Shown: positions 29,262-37,924 of the stretch, one piece after another
Layout of the letters: each line of letters opens with the position of its first letter
Position numbering within the stretch: the stretch's first letter is position 1
DNA from: Micromonospora sp. DSM 45708
Lineage (GTDB): Bacteria > Actinomycetota > Actinomycetes > Mycobacteriales > Micromonosporaceae
DNA length: 64,000 bases
NCBI RefSeq assembly: GCF_039566955.1
Contig: NZ_CP154796.1
Span: 5,518,001 to 5,582,000, forward strand
Direction of reading: 5' to 3'
Position numbers and translations under genes: made by a program
The notes under the pieces: generated by a model
Told to the model about the DNA's origin: nothing
Seen by the model: only the letters and a program-made list of their open reading frames with translations
The model's database searches: none

Positions 29262-29409
29262 CGCATTTCCGGCATCCGTCCCGGGGCGGGCAGGAACCCC
29301 AGCCGTGACAGGCAACCACCCTCGGTGACGGCGCATCGTAGCAAGCTGTCACACGTTCGTCATCGTCTCAACAGGCGAACTGCAACAAGCTCTGGCAGCA
29401 TTGGCTCGT

Positions 29410-31200
29410 ATGTGCGGACTTGCGGGAGAGTTCCGTCGTGACGGTTCACGGGCCGATGTCTCGGCCGTGGAACGGATGGCGGCCACGATGAGTGACCGAG
29501 GGCCCGACGACAGCGGCATCTGGTCGCAGGGCCCGACCGCGCTGGGACACCGGCGCCTGAAGATCATCGACTTGTCCGCAGCCAGCGGCCAACCCATCGT
29601 GGACGCCGCCGCGGGCCTCACCGGGGTCTTCAACGGCTGCATCTACAACTACCGCGAGCTGCGCGCCGAGTTGCAGGCCAAGGGGCACCGCTTCTTCTCC
29701 GCCGGGGACAGCGAGGTCGTGGTCAAGGCGTACGCCGAGTGGGGGCTCGACTTCGTCGACCACCTGGTCGGCATGTTCGCGGTGGCGATCAGCGAGCGGG
29801 ACACCGGCCGCCTGGTGCTGGCCCGGGACCGGCTCGGCATCAAGCCGCTGTACCTGGCCGAGAGCCCCGGCGTGGTGCGCTTCGCCTCCACCCTGCCGGC
29901 GTTGCTGGCCGGCGGCGGCGTCGACACCACCATCGACCGGGTGGCGCTCGCCCACTACCTGAGCTTCCACAGCATCGTGCCGCCGCCGCGGACCATCCTG
30001 AGCGGCGTCACCAAGCTGCCGCCCGCCACGGTCAAGGTGTACGAGGCGGACGGCACCACCCGCGAGCGGGTCTACTGGGACCCCACGTTCGGCCGGGCCA
30101 CCGAGCGGGCCGACTGGTCCGAGCGGGACTGGCAGGACGCGCTGCTCGACTCGCTCACCACCGCGGTACGCCGCCGGATGGTGGCCGACGTGCCGGTGGG
30201 TGTGCTGCTCTCCGGCGGCCTCGACTCCAGCCTGGTGGTCGCGCTGCTGGCCGGCGAGGGGCAGGCCCGCTCCGGCCTGGCCACGTTCTCCATCGGCTTC
30301 GACGCGGTGGGCGGCCGGGAGGGCGACGAGTTCGTCTACTCCGACCTGGTGGCGAAGACGTTCGGCACCGACCACCACCAGATCCGGGTGCCCACCGGCG
30401 ACCTGCTGCCGCCGCTGGAGGCCGCCGTCGCGGCCATGAGCGAACCCATGGTCAGCCACGACTGCGTGGCGTTCTGGCTGCTCAGCCAGGAGGTCGCGCG
30501 GCACGTGAAGGTGGTCCAGTCGGGCCAGGGCGCGGACGAGATCCTGGGCGGCTACCACTGGTACCCGCCGCTGGCCGGGGTGGACCGGGAGCAGGCGCTC
30601 GACACGTACGCGAAGGCGTTCTTCGACCGTGACGCGGCCGGACTGGCCCGCGTGCTCAACCCCGACTGGCTGGCCGACGGCGACCCGGCGCGCGAGTTCG
30701 TCGCCGCGCACCTGGGCCGGCCGGGCGCGCAGACCGCGGTCGACGCCGGCCTGCGGATCGACACCCAGGTCATGCTCACCGACGACCCGGTGAAGCGGGT
30801 CGACAACATGACCATGGCGCACGGGCTGGAGGCCCGGGTGCCGTTCCTCGACCACGAGTTCGTCGAGCTGGCCGCGAGCTGCCCGCCGGAGCTGAAGCTG
30901 GCCCAGGGCGGCAAGGGCGTGCTCAAGGAGATCGGCCGCCGGGTGCTGCCGCACGAGGTCATCGACCGGCCCAAGGGCTACTTCCCGGTCCCGGGCCTCA
31001 CCCACCTGGAGGGCAAGCTCCTCGACCGGGTACGCGACGCGCTCGGCGCCCCCGAGGCGCGCCGCCGTGACCTGTTCCGCGCCGACTACGTCGACGCGCT
31101 GCTCGCCGACCCGAACGCCGAACTGACCCCGTTGAACGGAAACAAGCTGTGGCAACTGGGACTCCTGGAAATGTGGCTCCAGAGCCACGGAATCGACTGA
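29410..31200 (+). CDS. N-acetylglutaminylglutamine amidotransferase (asparagine-synthase family)
   Basis: 596 residues from the ATG at 29410, which places the glutaminase nucleophile at Cys2 (MCGLAGEF). The N-terminal Ntn glutaminase domain carries RGPDDSG, GHRRLKIIDL and FNGCIYNYRELR. The C-terminal synthetase domain has the PP-loop LLSGGLDSSLVVAL near residue 275. The family is the TIGR03104-type asparagine-synthase-like protein. It amidates N-acetylglutaminylglutamine to the osmoprotectant NAGGN. It is followed by the synthetase (2 nt gap) and an M42 peptidase, the exact trio described for this pathway, so the assignment is much firmer than for a lone AsnB-like protein. Promoter not recognised. 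Confidence 0.9.
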   Translation: MCGLAGEFRRDGSRADVSAVERMAATMSDRGPDDSGIWSQGPTALGHRRLKIIDLSAASGQPIVDAAAGLTGVFNGCIYNYRELRAELQAKGHRFFSAGDSEVVVKAYAEWGLDFVDHLVGMFAVAISERDTGRLVLARDRLGIKPLYLAESPGVVRFASTLPALLAGGGVDTTIDRVALAHYLSFHSIVPPPRTILSGVTKLPPATVKVYEADGTTRERVYWDPTFGRATERADWSERDWQDALLDSLTTAVRRRMVADVPVGVLLSGGLDSSLVVALLAGEGQARSGLATFSIGFDAVGGREGDEFVYSDLVAKTFGTDHHQIRVPTGDLLPPLEAAVAAMSEPMVSHDCVAFWLLSQEVARHVKVVQSGQGADEILGGYHWYPPLAGVDREQALDTYAKAFFDRDAAGLARVLNPDWLADGDPAREFVAAHLGRPGAQTAVDAGLRIDTQVMLTDDPVKRVDNMTMAHGLEARVPFLDHEFVELAASCPPELKLAQGGKGVLKEIGRRVLPHEVIDRPKGYFPVPGLTHLEGKLLDRVRDALGAPEARRRDLFRADYVDALLADPNAELTPLNGNKLWQLGLLEMWLQSHGID

Positions 31201-31202
31201 CC

Positions 31203-33044
31203 GTGACCGACACCCTCGCCACCGGCACGGCTCGCACCGACCGGGAACGGGTGCTGGGCCGGCGCCGGGAACGCACCGGCCCGGGCGGTGACCCGGTCGC
31301 CCCCGGTACGCCGGAACCGGCGCTGCCGTCCACCGCCGCGGCCACCGACGCCTCCGGCGTGGTGCTGGACTGCGGCTGGGGCCGGCTGGTCTTCGGCCAG
31401 ACCTTCGCCGACCAGGTGCACGTCGCCGACGTGCTGCGCTCCGAGGCCAACGGCGCCCGGGACATCTGCATCTACCTGCGCGACCCGCACGTGCTGGTCT
31501 CCCGGCTGCCGGACGAGCTGTTCATCGACCCGTCGCTGACCTACCGGCTGCCGCTGGGCGAGCGCCGGCCGGCCGCCACCGGGGGCGAGGACATTCCCGG
31601 GTTGGCCATCCGGCCGCTGCGCGACGCCGACGACGCGGACGCGGTGAACCGGATCTACGCCCGCAACGGCATGGTCACCGCCCCGGTCGAGGTGCTGGTG
31701 GACAACGCCGCCACCGACCGGTTCCTGCACCTGGTCGCCGAGGACGCGACCGGCGAGGTGGTCGGCACCATCACCGGTGTGGACCACGTCGCGGTCTTCG
31801 CCGACCCGGAGAACGGCGCCAGCCTGTGGTGCCTGACGGTGGACTTCAACACCGCGCCGCCCGGCACCGGCCAGGCGCTGCTCACCGCGCTCGCCGACCA
31901 GCTCGACGCGCGCGGCCGGGCGTACGTGGACCTGTCCGTGCTGGCGGAGAACTCGGGCGCGATCCGGCTCTACGAGCGGCTCGGTTTCCACCGCACCGGC
32001 ACGCTCTGCGTGAAGCGGAAGAACCCGATCAACGAGCGCCTGTTCCTGCCCGCGATGCCGGCGGGGTACGACGAGCTGAACCCGTACGCGAAGATCGTCG
32101 CGGACGAGGCGATGCGGCGCGGCATCCGGGTGGAGGTGACCGATCCGCACTGGGGTGAGCTGAAGCTGACCAGCGGCGGCCGGACCATCCACACCCGCGA
32201 GTCGCTGTCGGAGCTGACCTCGGCGGTGGCGATGAGCCGCTGCGACGACAAGCGGGTGACCCGGCGCATCCTCACCGAGGCGGGCCTGTCCGTGCCGCGT
32301 GGGCGCACCGCCACCGGGGACCCCGACGACCTGGCGTTCCTGGCCGACGTCGGCCCGGTGGTGGTCAAGCCGGCGCGCGGCGAGCAGGGCAACGGGATCA
32401 CCGTCGGCGTACGGACGCCGGAGGCGCTGACCGCCGCCGTCGAGCTGGCCCGGCGCTTCTGCCCGGACGTGCTGATCGAGGAGCTGCGCGCGGGCGAGGA
32501 CCTGCGGGTGGTGGTGATCGACCACGAGGTGGTGGCCGCCGCGGTCCGCCGGCCGGCGCAGATCACCGGCGACGGCGTGCACGACGTCACCGAGCTGATC
32601 GACCGGCAGAGCCGTCGCCGGGCCGCCGCCACCGGTGGCGAGTCCCGGATCCCGGTCGACGACATGACCCGTGAGGTGGTGGCCGAGGCCGGCCACCAGA
32701 TGCACGACGTGCTGCCGGAGGGTCAGGTGCTGGCGGTCCGCCGGACGGCCAACCTGCACACCGGCGGCACCATCCACGACGTGACCGCCGAACTGCACCC
32801 GGTGATCGCCGAGGCGTGCGTGACGGCCAGCCGGGCGCTGGACATCCCGGTCACCGGGCTGGACCTGCTGGTGCCCGCGCCGGACGCCCCGGAGCACGTG
32901 TTCATCGAGGCCAACGAACGGCCGGGCCTGGCCAACCACGAGCCGCAGCCGACCGCCGAACGGTTCGTCGACCTGCTCTTCCCGGGTACGCGGGCACCGC
33001 AGCGACTCTGGTCGCCAGCCGGTGCGGCAGGCTCTGGGGCATGA
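31203..33044 (+). CDS. N-acetylglutaminylglutamine synthetase (GNAT plus ATP-grasp fusion)
   Basis: 613 residues from a GTG at 31203. An N-terminal low-complexity stretch of about 50 residues precedes a GNAT acetyltransferase domain (roughly 130-290, with SLWCLTVDFNTAPPGTGQALL and ENSGAIRLYERLGF). An ATP-grasp ligase follows (about 310-600), with the lysine loop VVVKPARGEQGNGITVGV, the IEELRAGEDLRVVVID segment and a terminal metal site in FIEANERPGLANHEP. It would acetylate glutamine and join it to a second glutamine. This is the TIGR03103-type protein of the NAGGN trio. The stop overlaps the M42 start (ATGA). Confidence 0.9.
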   Translation: MTDTLATGTARTDRERVLGRRRERTGPGGDPVAPGTPEPALPSTAAATDASGVVLDCGWGRLVFGQTFADQVHVADVLRSEANGARDICIYLRDPHVLVSRLPDELFIDPSLTYRLPLGERRPAATGGEDIPGLAIRPLRDADDADAVNRIYARNGMVTAPVEVLVDNAATDRFLHLVAEDATGEVVGTITGVDHVAVFADPENGASLWCLTVDFNTAPPGTGQALLTALADQLDARGRAYVDLSVLAENSGAIRLYERLGFHRTGTLCVKRKNPINERLFLPAMPAGYDELNPYAKIVADEAMRRGIRVEVTDPHWGELKLTSGGRTIHTRESLSELTSAVAMSRCDDKRVTRRILTEAGLSVPRGRTATGDPDDLAFLADVGPVVVKPARGEQGNGITVGVRTPEALTAAVELARRFCPDVLIEELRAGEDLRVVVIDHEVVAAAVRRPAQITGDGVHDVTELIDRQSRRRAAATGGESRIPVDDMTREVVAEAGHQMHDVLPEGQVLAVRRTANLHTGGTIHDVTAELHPVIAEACVTASRALDIPVTGLDLLVPAPDAPEHVFIEANERPGLANHEPQPTAERFVDLLFPGTRAPQRLWSPAGAAGSGA

Positions 33045-34225
33045 CCGCACGCAAACCCCAACCGCTCAAGCTCGACCTCGAATACCTGCGTCAGGTGCTG
33101 GTGGAACTGCTGGAGATCCCCAGCCCGTCCGGGCGTACCGACCACATCCAGCAGTACGTCGGCGAGCGGCTCTCCGCGCTCGGGATCAGCTCCACGCTGA
33201 CCCGGCGCGGGGCGCTGAGCGCCTGCCTGCCCGGGCCCCGGCCGACCGGCGCCGACCGGGCCGTGGTGGTGCACACCGACACCATCGGCGGCATGGTGAA
33301 GCGGCTCAAGGAGAACGGGCGGCTGGAGATCAACCCGATCGGCACGCACAGCGCCCGCTTCGCCGAGGGCGCCCACGTGCGGATCTTCACCGACGATCTG
33401 GACCGGGTGGTCACCGGCCAGGTGCTGCCGCTGAAGGCGAGCGGGCACCGCTACAACGAGGCGGTCGACCTCCAGGGCGTCGGCTGGGAGCTGGTCGAGG
33501 TCCGGGTCGACGAGCCGGTGCACGACGAGGCCGGACTGCGGGCGCTCGGCATCGACGCCGGGGACTTCGTCGCGCTGCTGCCCAACCCGACCATCACCCC
33601 GGCCGGGTACGTCAAGTCCCGCCACCTGGACGACAAGGCCGGGGTGGCCGCGGTGCTGACCGCGTTCAAGGCGATGGTCGACGCCGGCGTGACCCCGGCG
33701 GTCACCGCGCACCTGCTGGTCACCGTTACCGAGGAGATCGGCCACGGCGCCAGCCACGGGCTGGACCCGGACGTGGCGGAGATCGTCTCGGTGGACGCGG
33801 CGGTGGTCGCGCCCGGCCAGCAGTCCCGGGAGAACGCCGCCACGCTGGCCATGGGCGACGGGGTCGGGCCGTTCGACTACCACCTGACCCGCAACCTGGC
33901 CGCCATCGCCACGGAGCACGGCGTCGACCTGGTCCGCGACGTCTTCGACTACTACCGCTCGGACGCGGCGTCCGCGGTCGAGGCCGGCGCGCACGCGCGG
34001 GTGGCGCTGCTCGGCTTCGGGGTGGACGCCACCCACGGCCACGAGCGGACCCACCTGGACGGCCTCCACCAGCTCACCCAGTTGCTCTGCCTCTACCTCC
34101 AGAGCCCGCTCGTCTTCCCGGAGTGGGACGCCGAGCCGGAGGGCGACCTGGCCGACTTCCCGTCGCTGGCGGTGCAGCCGGCGCACGAGGACGGCCCGCG
34201 CGAGGGCCCGATCGGCGTGGAGTGA
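33041..34225 (+). CDS. NAGGN-system M42 family peptidase
   Basis: 394 residues from an ATG overlapping the previous stop by 4 nt. It is a dinuclear metallo-aminopeptidase of clan MH. Metal and catalytic motifs are visible: VVHTDTIGGMV near residue 85, HLDDKAGVAA near 195, TVTEEIGHGAS near 230 with the catalytic and metal glutamates, and VDAAVV with a further ligand. THGHERTHLDGL near 335 supplies the last histidine. The family (TIGR03106-type) always accompanies the other two genes. Its role in NAGGN production or turnover is not established. Confidence 0.88.
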   Translation: MTARKPQPLKLDLEYLRQVLVELLEIPSPSGRTDHIQQYVGERLSALGISSTLTRRGALSACLPGPRPTGADRAVVVHTDTIGGMVKRLKENGRLEINPIGTHSARFAEGAHVRIFTDDLDRVVTGQVLPLKASGHRYNEAVDLQGVGWELVEVRVDEPVHDEAGLRALGIDAGDFVALLPNPTITPAGYVKSRHLDDKAGVAAVLTAFKAMVDAGVTPAVTAHLLVTVTEEIGHGASHGLDPDVAEIVSVDAAVVAPGQQSRENAATLAMGDGVGPFDYHLTRNLAAIATEHGVDLVRDVFDYYRSDAASAVEAGAHARVALLGFGVDATHGHERTHLDGLHQLTQLLCLYLQSPLVFPEWDAEPEGDLADFPSLAVQPAHEDGPREGPIGVE

Positions 34226-34306
34226 ACGTCTGTGATCGAAATCCGTTGCCGTGGCCGCCGGGAAGTGGATAGCGTGGCGGTACACGGGAAAGGAGGTGGT
34301 CCAGAC

Positions 34307-34345
34307 TTGTATAGCAATCGGACTCGTGAGGTGGCTGTCCGCTAG
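34307..34345 (+). CDS. 12-codon mini-ORF (TTG start) behind an extreme Shine-Dalgarno sequence
   Basis: The ORF reads TTG...TAG and would give [12 protein letters not shown]. The ribosome site AAAGGAGGTGGTCC (34289-34302) lies 4 nt before the TTG. It pairs with the 3' end of 16S rRNA over 14 positions, one of them a G-U pair. This is far longer than any other ribosome site in the window and is not needed for ordinary translation. The ORF is too short to identify by homology. A leader peptide that makes ribosome position control downstream folding is the favoured reading. Confidence 0.45.
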   Translation: MYSNRTREVAVR

Positions 34346-34442
34346 CCGCTGTCCTCGACAGTGAAACATCGTCCGCCGCGAGGCGGGCAGCTCGATCGTC
34401 GAGACCGTGTGGCAGCGGTGCGGCGAAACCACGACAGCCACC

Positions 34443-34506
34443 CGACCCCCGGGGTGCCGGCCCAGTCCAGCCGGCCCGCGCGCGAGCGCGGAAGCCCCGG
34501 GGGTCG
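34443..34506 (+). terminator. Terminator-like stem before rnz
   Basis: A perfect 12-bp outer stem joins 34443-34454 with 34495-34506. An inner GCCGGC pair (34456-34461 with 34470-34475) lies within it. No T-tract follows. It could end the NAGGN operon or act as the attenuator of rnz. Confidence 0.6.
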
Positions 34507-34527
34507 CTTCATGCCCGGGAGAAAACC

Positions 34528-35457
34528 GTGTCCATGCGTGAGCTGGTGGTGCTCGGCACGGCCAGTCAGGCCCCCACCCGGGCCCGCAACCACAACGGCT
34601 ACCTGCTGCGCTGGGACGATGAGGTGATCCTCTTCGACCCGGGTGAGGGCAGCCAGCGCCAGATGCTGCACACCGGCGTGACCGCCACCGACCTGACCCG
34701 GATCTGCGTCACCCACTTCCACGGCGACCACTGCCTCGGGCTGCCCGGCATGATCCAGCGCCTCTCCCTGGACCGGGTCCCCCACCCGGTGGCCGTGCAC
34801 TTCCCGGCCGGCGGCGCCGAGTACTTCGACCGGCTGCGCCACGCCTCCAGCTTCCACGAGACCGCCGAGCTGACCGTCGAGCCGATCCACGCCGACGGGC
34901 AACGGATCACGCTGGGCGTCGGCACGCTGGAGGCCCGCCGGCTGCGGCACCCCGTCGAGACGTACGGGTACCGGCTCGTCGAGCCGGACGGCTGCCGGAT
35001 GCTGCCGGAGCGGCTGTCCGCGTACGGCATCGTCGGTCCGGCGGTGGGGAAGCTGCACCGCGAGGGCCACCTGGACGTCCACGGACGCCGCGTCACCCGC
35101 GACGAGGTGAGCGTCACCCGACCCGGGCAGCGGTTCGCGTTCGTCATGGACACCGGGCTCTGCGACGGGGTGTACGCGCTGGCCGAGCACGCCGACCTGC
35201 TGGTCATCGAGTCGACGTTCTGCGAGTCGGAGGCCGCACTCGCCGCCGAGGTCGGCCACCTCACCGCCGGCCAGGCCGCGCGGGTGGCCACCGAGTCGGG
35301 GGTACGCACGCTCGTGCTCACCCACTTCTCCCAGCGGTACGCCGACCCGCGCCGCTTCCACGACGAGGCCCGCGAGCACTTCGCCGGCGACCTGGTGATC
35401 GCCGAGGACCTCCAGACGGTGCAGGTGCCGCCCCGCCGGGTACCGTCGCCCGGGTGA
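34528..35457 (+). CDS. rnz: Ribonuclease Z (tRNA 3' processing, MBL fold)
   Basis: 309 residues from a GTG at 34528, with GGGAGA 5 nt upstream; an ATG two codons later is the alternative. It removes 3' trailers from tRNA precursors. The metallo-beta-lactamase motif is HFHGDH (H63, H65, D67, H68) within [15 protein letters not shown]. The N-terminal [19 protein letters not shown] and the C-terminal [10 protein letters not shown] (another metal histidine) match RNase Z, and [10 protein letters not shown] supplies the aspartate ligand. The tRNA genes lacking encoded CCA (see tRNA-Leu here) are the usual substrates. The stop overlaps the next GNAT gene. Confidence 0.88.
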   Translation: MSMRELVVLGTASQAPTRARNHNGYLLRWDDEVILFDPGEGSQRQMLHTGVTATDLTRICVTHFHGDHCLGLPGMIQRLSLDRVPHPVAVHFPAGGAEYFDRLRHASSFHETAELTVEPIHADGQRITLGVGTLEARRLRHPVETYGYRLVEPDGCRMLPERLSAYGIVGPAVGKLHREGHLDVHGRRVTRDEVSVTRPGQRFAFVMDTGLCDGVYALAEHADLLVIESTFCESEAALAAEVGHLTAGQAARVATESGVRTLVLTHFSQRYADPRRFHDEAREHFAGDLVIAEDLQTVQVPPRRVPSPG

Positions 35458-35963
35458 CCGTCTCCCTACGTCTCGCGACCGAGGCCGACCTGATGGCGGT
35501 CGGTGCCCTGCACCAGCGCTCCCGGGTGGCGGCGTACTCGTCGTTCCTGCCCCCGGACGCGCTTGTCGATCCCACCCCCGAGGCGCTCGGCCGCTACTGG
35601 GTGGAACGGCTGACCTGGGAGGGCGCGGACCACCGGATGACCGTCGCCGAGCGGGACGGACGGCTGGTGGGTTTCAGCTATCTCGGGCCGGACGACGAGG
35701 GCGACCCGACGACCGGGCTGCTCAGCGCCATCCACCTCGACCCGGACGAGCGGGGCCGGGGCACCGGCCGGGCGCTGATGGTGGACGCGCTGGACGCGCT
35801 GCGCGCCCGCGGGTGGAGCCGGGCGGCCCTGTGGGTGCTGGCCGACAACGCGTCCGCGCGCCGCTTCTACGAACGCGGCGGCTGGCACGCCACCGGCACC
35901 CGGCGCACCGACCGGATCGGTCCCGTGCGGGTCTCCCGGCTCCGCTACGCGCGCGAGGTGTGA
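35454..35963 (+). CDS. GNAT family N-acetyltransferase
   Basis: 169 residues from a GTG overlapping the rnz stop (GTGA), so translation is coupled. It has the GNAT acetyl-CoA motif [21 protein letters not shown] near residue 90, followed by [17 protein letters not shown] (motif B). Substrate unknown; it resembles the RimI/PhnO-like single-domain acetyltransferases. A hairpin follows immediately. Confidence 0.9.
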   Translation: MTVSLRLATEADLMAVGALHQRSRVAAYSSFLPPDALVDPTPEALGRYWVERLTWEGADHRMTVAERDGRLVGFSYLGPDDEGDPTTGLLSAIHLDPDERGRGTGRALMVDALDALRARGWSRAALWVLADNASARRFYERGGWHATGTRRTDRIGPVRVSRLRYAREV

Positions 35964-35988
35964 GGGGCCCCGTCGCCGGGACCCCTCA
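35961..35988. terminator. Hairpin between convergent GNAT and CBS genes
   Basis: A 12-bp stem with one mismatch (35961-35972 with 35977-35988) around a 4-nt loop. It overlaps the last base of the GNAT stop codon and lies 5 bp from the CBS stop. Confidence 0.7.
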
Positions 35989-35993
35989 CCCGC

Positions 35994-37364
35994 TCAGCGC
36001 GCGCCGAGGTGGGCCAGCAGGTCCTGCCGGGTCAGCACACCCTTGGGCTTGCCGTCGACCAGCACGAGCGCCGCGTCGGCCTTCTCCAGCAGCGTCACCG
36101 CCTCGCTGACCGGCTGCCCGCCACCGATCATCGGCAGCGGCTCACCCATGTGCCGCTCGATCGTGTCGTGCAGGTGGGCCTGGCCGGTGAAGAGCGCGTC
36201 GAGCAGGTCCCGCTCGGCGATCGAGCCGGCCACCTCGCCGGTCACCACCGGCGGCTCGGCCTTGAGCACCGGGAGCTGGGAGACGCCGTACTCACGCATG
36301 TAGTCGATGGCGTCGCGGACCGTCTCGGTCGGGTGCACGTGCACCAGCTCGGGCAGGCCACCCGGCTTGCCGCCGAGCGCGTCGGCCACGGTCGGCTCGG
36401 CGCCGGCGTCGTCCAGGAAGCCGTACCGGGCCATCCAGCGGTCGTTGAAGATCTTCGACAGGTAGCCCCGGCCGCCGTCCGGCAGCAGCACCACCACCAC
36501 GTCGTCCGGGCCGGCCTTGCGGGCCACCTCCAGCGCGCCCACCACGGCCATGCCGCAGGAGCCGCCGACCAGCAGCCCCTCCTCGCGGGCCAGCCGGCGG
36601 GTCATCTCGAACGACTGCTTGTCCGACACCTCGACGATCTCGTCGGCGACGGAGCGGTCGTACGTCTCCGGCCAGAAGTCCTCGCCGACACCCTCGACCA
36701 GGTAGGGCCGACCGGTGCCACCGGAGTAGACCGAGCCCTCCGGGTCCGCGCCGATCACCCGGACCCGCCCCTCGGACGCCTCCTTGAGGTAGCGGCCGAT
36801 GCCGGAGATGGTGCCGCCGGTGCCGACGCCGGCGACGAAGTGGGTGATCTTGCCCTCGGTCTGCCGCCACAGCTCCGGGCCGGTCGTCTCGTAGTGCGAG
36901 CGCGGGTTGGCCGGGTTGCTGTACTGGTTGGGCTTCCACGCGCCGGGGATCTCCCGGGCCAGCCGGTCGGACACGTTGTAGTAGGAGCGCGGGTCCTCCG
37001 GCGCGACGGCGGTCGGGCAGACCACCACCTCGGCGCCGTACGCCCGCAGCACGTCCTGCTTGTCCTGGCTGACCTTGTCGGGGCAGACGAACACACAGCG
37101 GTAGCCCCGGAGCTGGGCCACCAGGGCCAGCCCGACCCCGGTGTTGCCGCTGGTCGGCTCCACGATCGTGCCGCCCGGCCCGAGGATGCCCGCCTTCTCG
37201 GCGTCCTCCACCATGCGCAACGCGATCCGGTCCTTGACCGAGCCGCCCGGGTTGACGTATTCCACCTTCGCCAGCACGGTCGCCTGGATGCCCTCGGTGA
37301 CGTTGCGCAGGCGAACCAGCGGGGTGTTGCCGATCAGCTCGACGACGTTGTCGTAGTACTGCAC
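35994..37364 (-). CDS. Cystathionine beta-synthase
   Basis: 456 residues from a GTG at 37364, with GAAGGG 9 nt upstream. It is a fold-type II PLP enzyme joining homocysteine and serine. K44 in NPGGSVKDRIA binds PLP, TSGNTGVGLA is the substrate loop and GVGTGGTISG is the phosphate loop. The C-terminal region (about 330-456) carries two CBS domains, ending in VDGKPKGVLTRQDLLAHL, as in full-length regulated enzymes. O-acetylserine sulfhydrylases lack such a domain. Together with the cystathionine gamma-type enzyme it would run reverse transsulfuration. Confidence 0.92.
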   Translation of the reverse strand: MQYYDNVVELIGNTPLVRLRNVTEGIQATVLAKVEYVNPGGSVKDRIALRMVEDAEKAGILGPGGTIVEPTSGNTGVGLALVAQLRGYRCVFVCPDKVSQDKQDVLRAYGAEVVVCPTAVAPEDPRSYYNVSDRLAREIPGAWKPNQYSNPANPRSHYETTGPELWRQTEGKITHFVAGVGTGGTISGIGRYLKEASEGRVRVIGADPEGSVYSGGTGRPYLVEGVGEDFWPETYDRSVADEIVEVSDKQSFEMTRRLAREEGLLVGGSCGMAVVGALEVARKAGPDDVVVVLLPDGGRGYLSKIFNDRWMARYGFLDDAGAEPTVADALGGKPGGLPELVHVHPTETVRDAIDYMREYGVSQLPVLKAEPPVVTGEVAGSIAERDLLDALFTGQAHLHDTIERHMGEPLPMIGGGQPVSEAVTLLEKADAALVLVDGKPKGVLTRQDLLAHLGAR

Positions 37365-37436
37365 CTCGTTGTGCCCTTCGTAGCGCCGCCGTCGGGGGCG
37401 GCCGGTCAGCCGGTTCGCCGCCCAGCGTACGTGCCG

Positions 37437-37793
37437 TCAGGGCGCCACATGCCCGGGGATGACAGAGCCGCGGCGTGCCTCCCACTCCAGGAACCGTTCG
37501 GTCTCGGCGAGCACGCTGCCGGCCAGCCAGGTGACCATGACGGCGTCGTCGGCCAGCCCGAAGATCGCCAGCGGGATCTCCGGCAGCAGGTCGATCGGGG
37601 AGACGACGTACGCCGCCGCGCCGGCCATCAGGGCCAGGCGCAGCCCGCCGTCGTACTCCCCCCGCCCGGTCGCCCGGATCATGCGCGGCAGCGCCGCCAG
37701 CCGGGCACCCAGCGACGGCCCGCCCCGCGCCCCGGCCGCCAGTGCCCGGGCCAGCGCGGCGAACGCGGCGCTGCGCTTCAACGTCTTTCCCAT
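37437..37793 (-). CDS. DUF1232 (YkvA-like) small membrane protein
   Basis: 118 residues from the ATG at 37793, with AGGCGG upstream. The DUF1232 signature is the segment LRLALMAGAAAYVVSPIDLLPE followed by FGLADDAVMVTWL. The first 50 residues are basic and alanine-rich. The family is widespread, with membrane-associated helices and unknown function. It lies 72 bp upstream of the CBS gene and shares its strand. Confidence 0.85.
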   Translation of the reverse strand: MGKTLKRSAAFAALARALAAGARGGPSLGARLAALPRMIRATGRGEYDGGLRLALMAGAAAYVVSPIDLLPEIPLAIFGLADDAVMVTWLAGSVLAETERFLEWEARRGSVIPGHVAP

Positions 37794-37924
37794 GATTCCG
37801 CCTCTCTTCGCCCGACCAGGGTGCGGCCCCGGGGCAAGCCCACCCCACCGGTACCCAGAACGGCCGACTCCCAGCCGCAGGATCAAGGACAGCGGTCGTC
37901 GTACCGGCGCGATACTGTCGGTTC

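Larger units (their letters stand above)
34286..34510 (+). ncRNA. Structured leader RNA upstream of rnz, with mini-ORF and terminator-like end
   Basis: This occupies nearly all of the 302-bp gap 34226-34527. Order: a near-complete anti-16S sequence at 34286-34302 (AAAGGAGGTGGTCC core), a 12-codon ORF, then a chain of short hairpins (34349-34361, 34373-34386, 34391-34403). A 10-bp long-range stem joins 34330-34339 (the end of the mini-ORF) with 34433-34442. A GC-rich terminator-like stem starts on the very next base. The order resembles a translation-controlled attenuator for rnz, or an independent small RNA ending at about 34510. Pairings were found by eye only. Confidence 0.5.

Noticed and set aside
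29262..29409. Possible c-di-AMP (ydaO-type) riboswitch before the NAGGN operon
   Set aside because: The osmolyte context is attractive, but the conserved ydaO stem and loop sequences could not be matched by eye. A covariance-model search would settle it.
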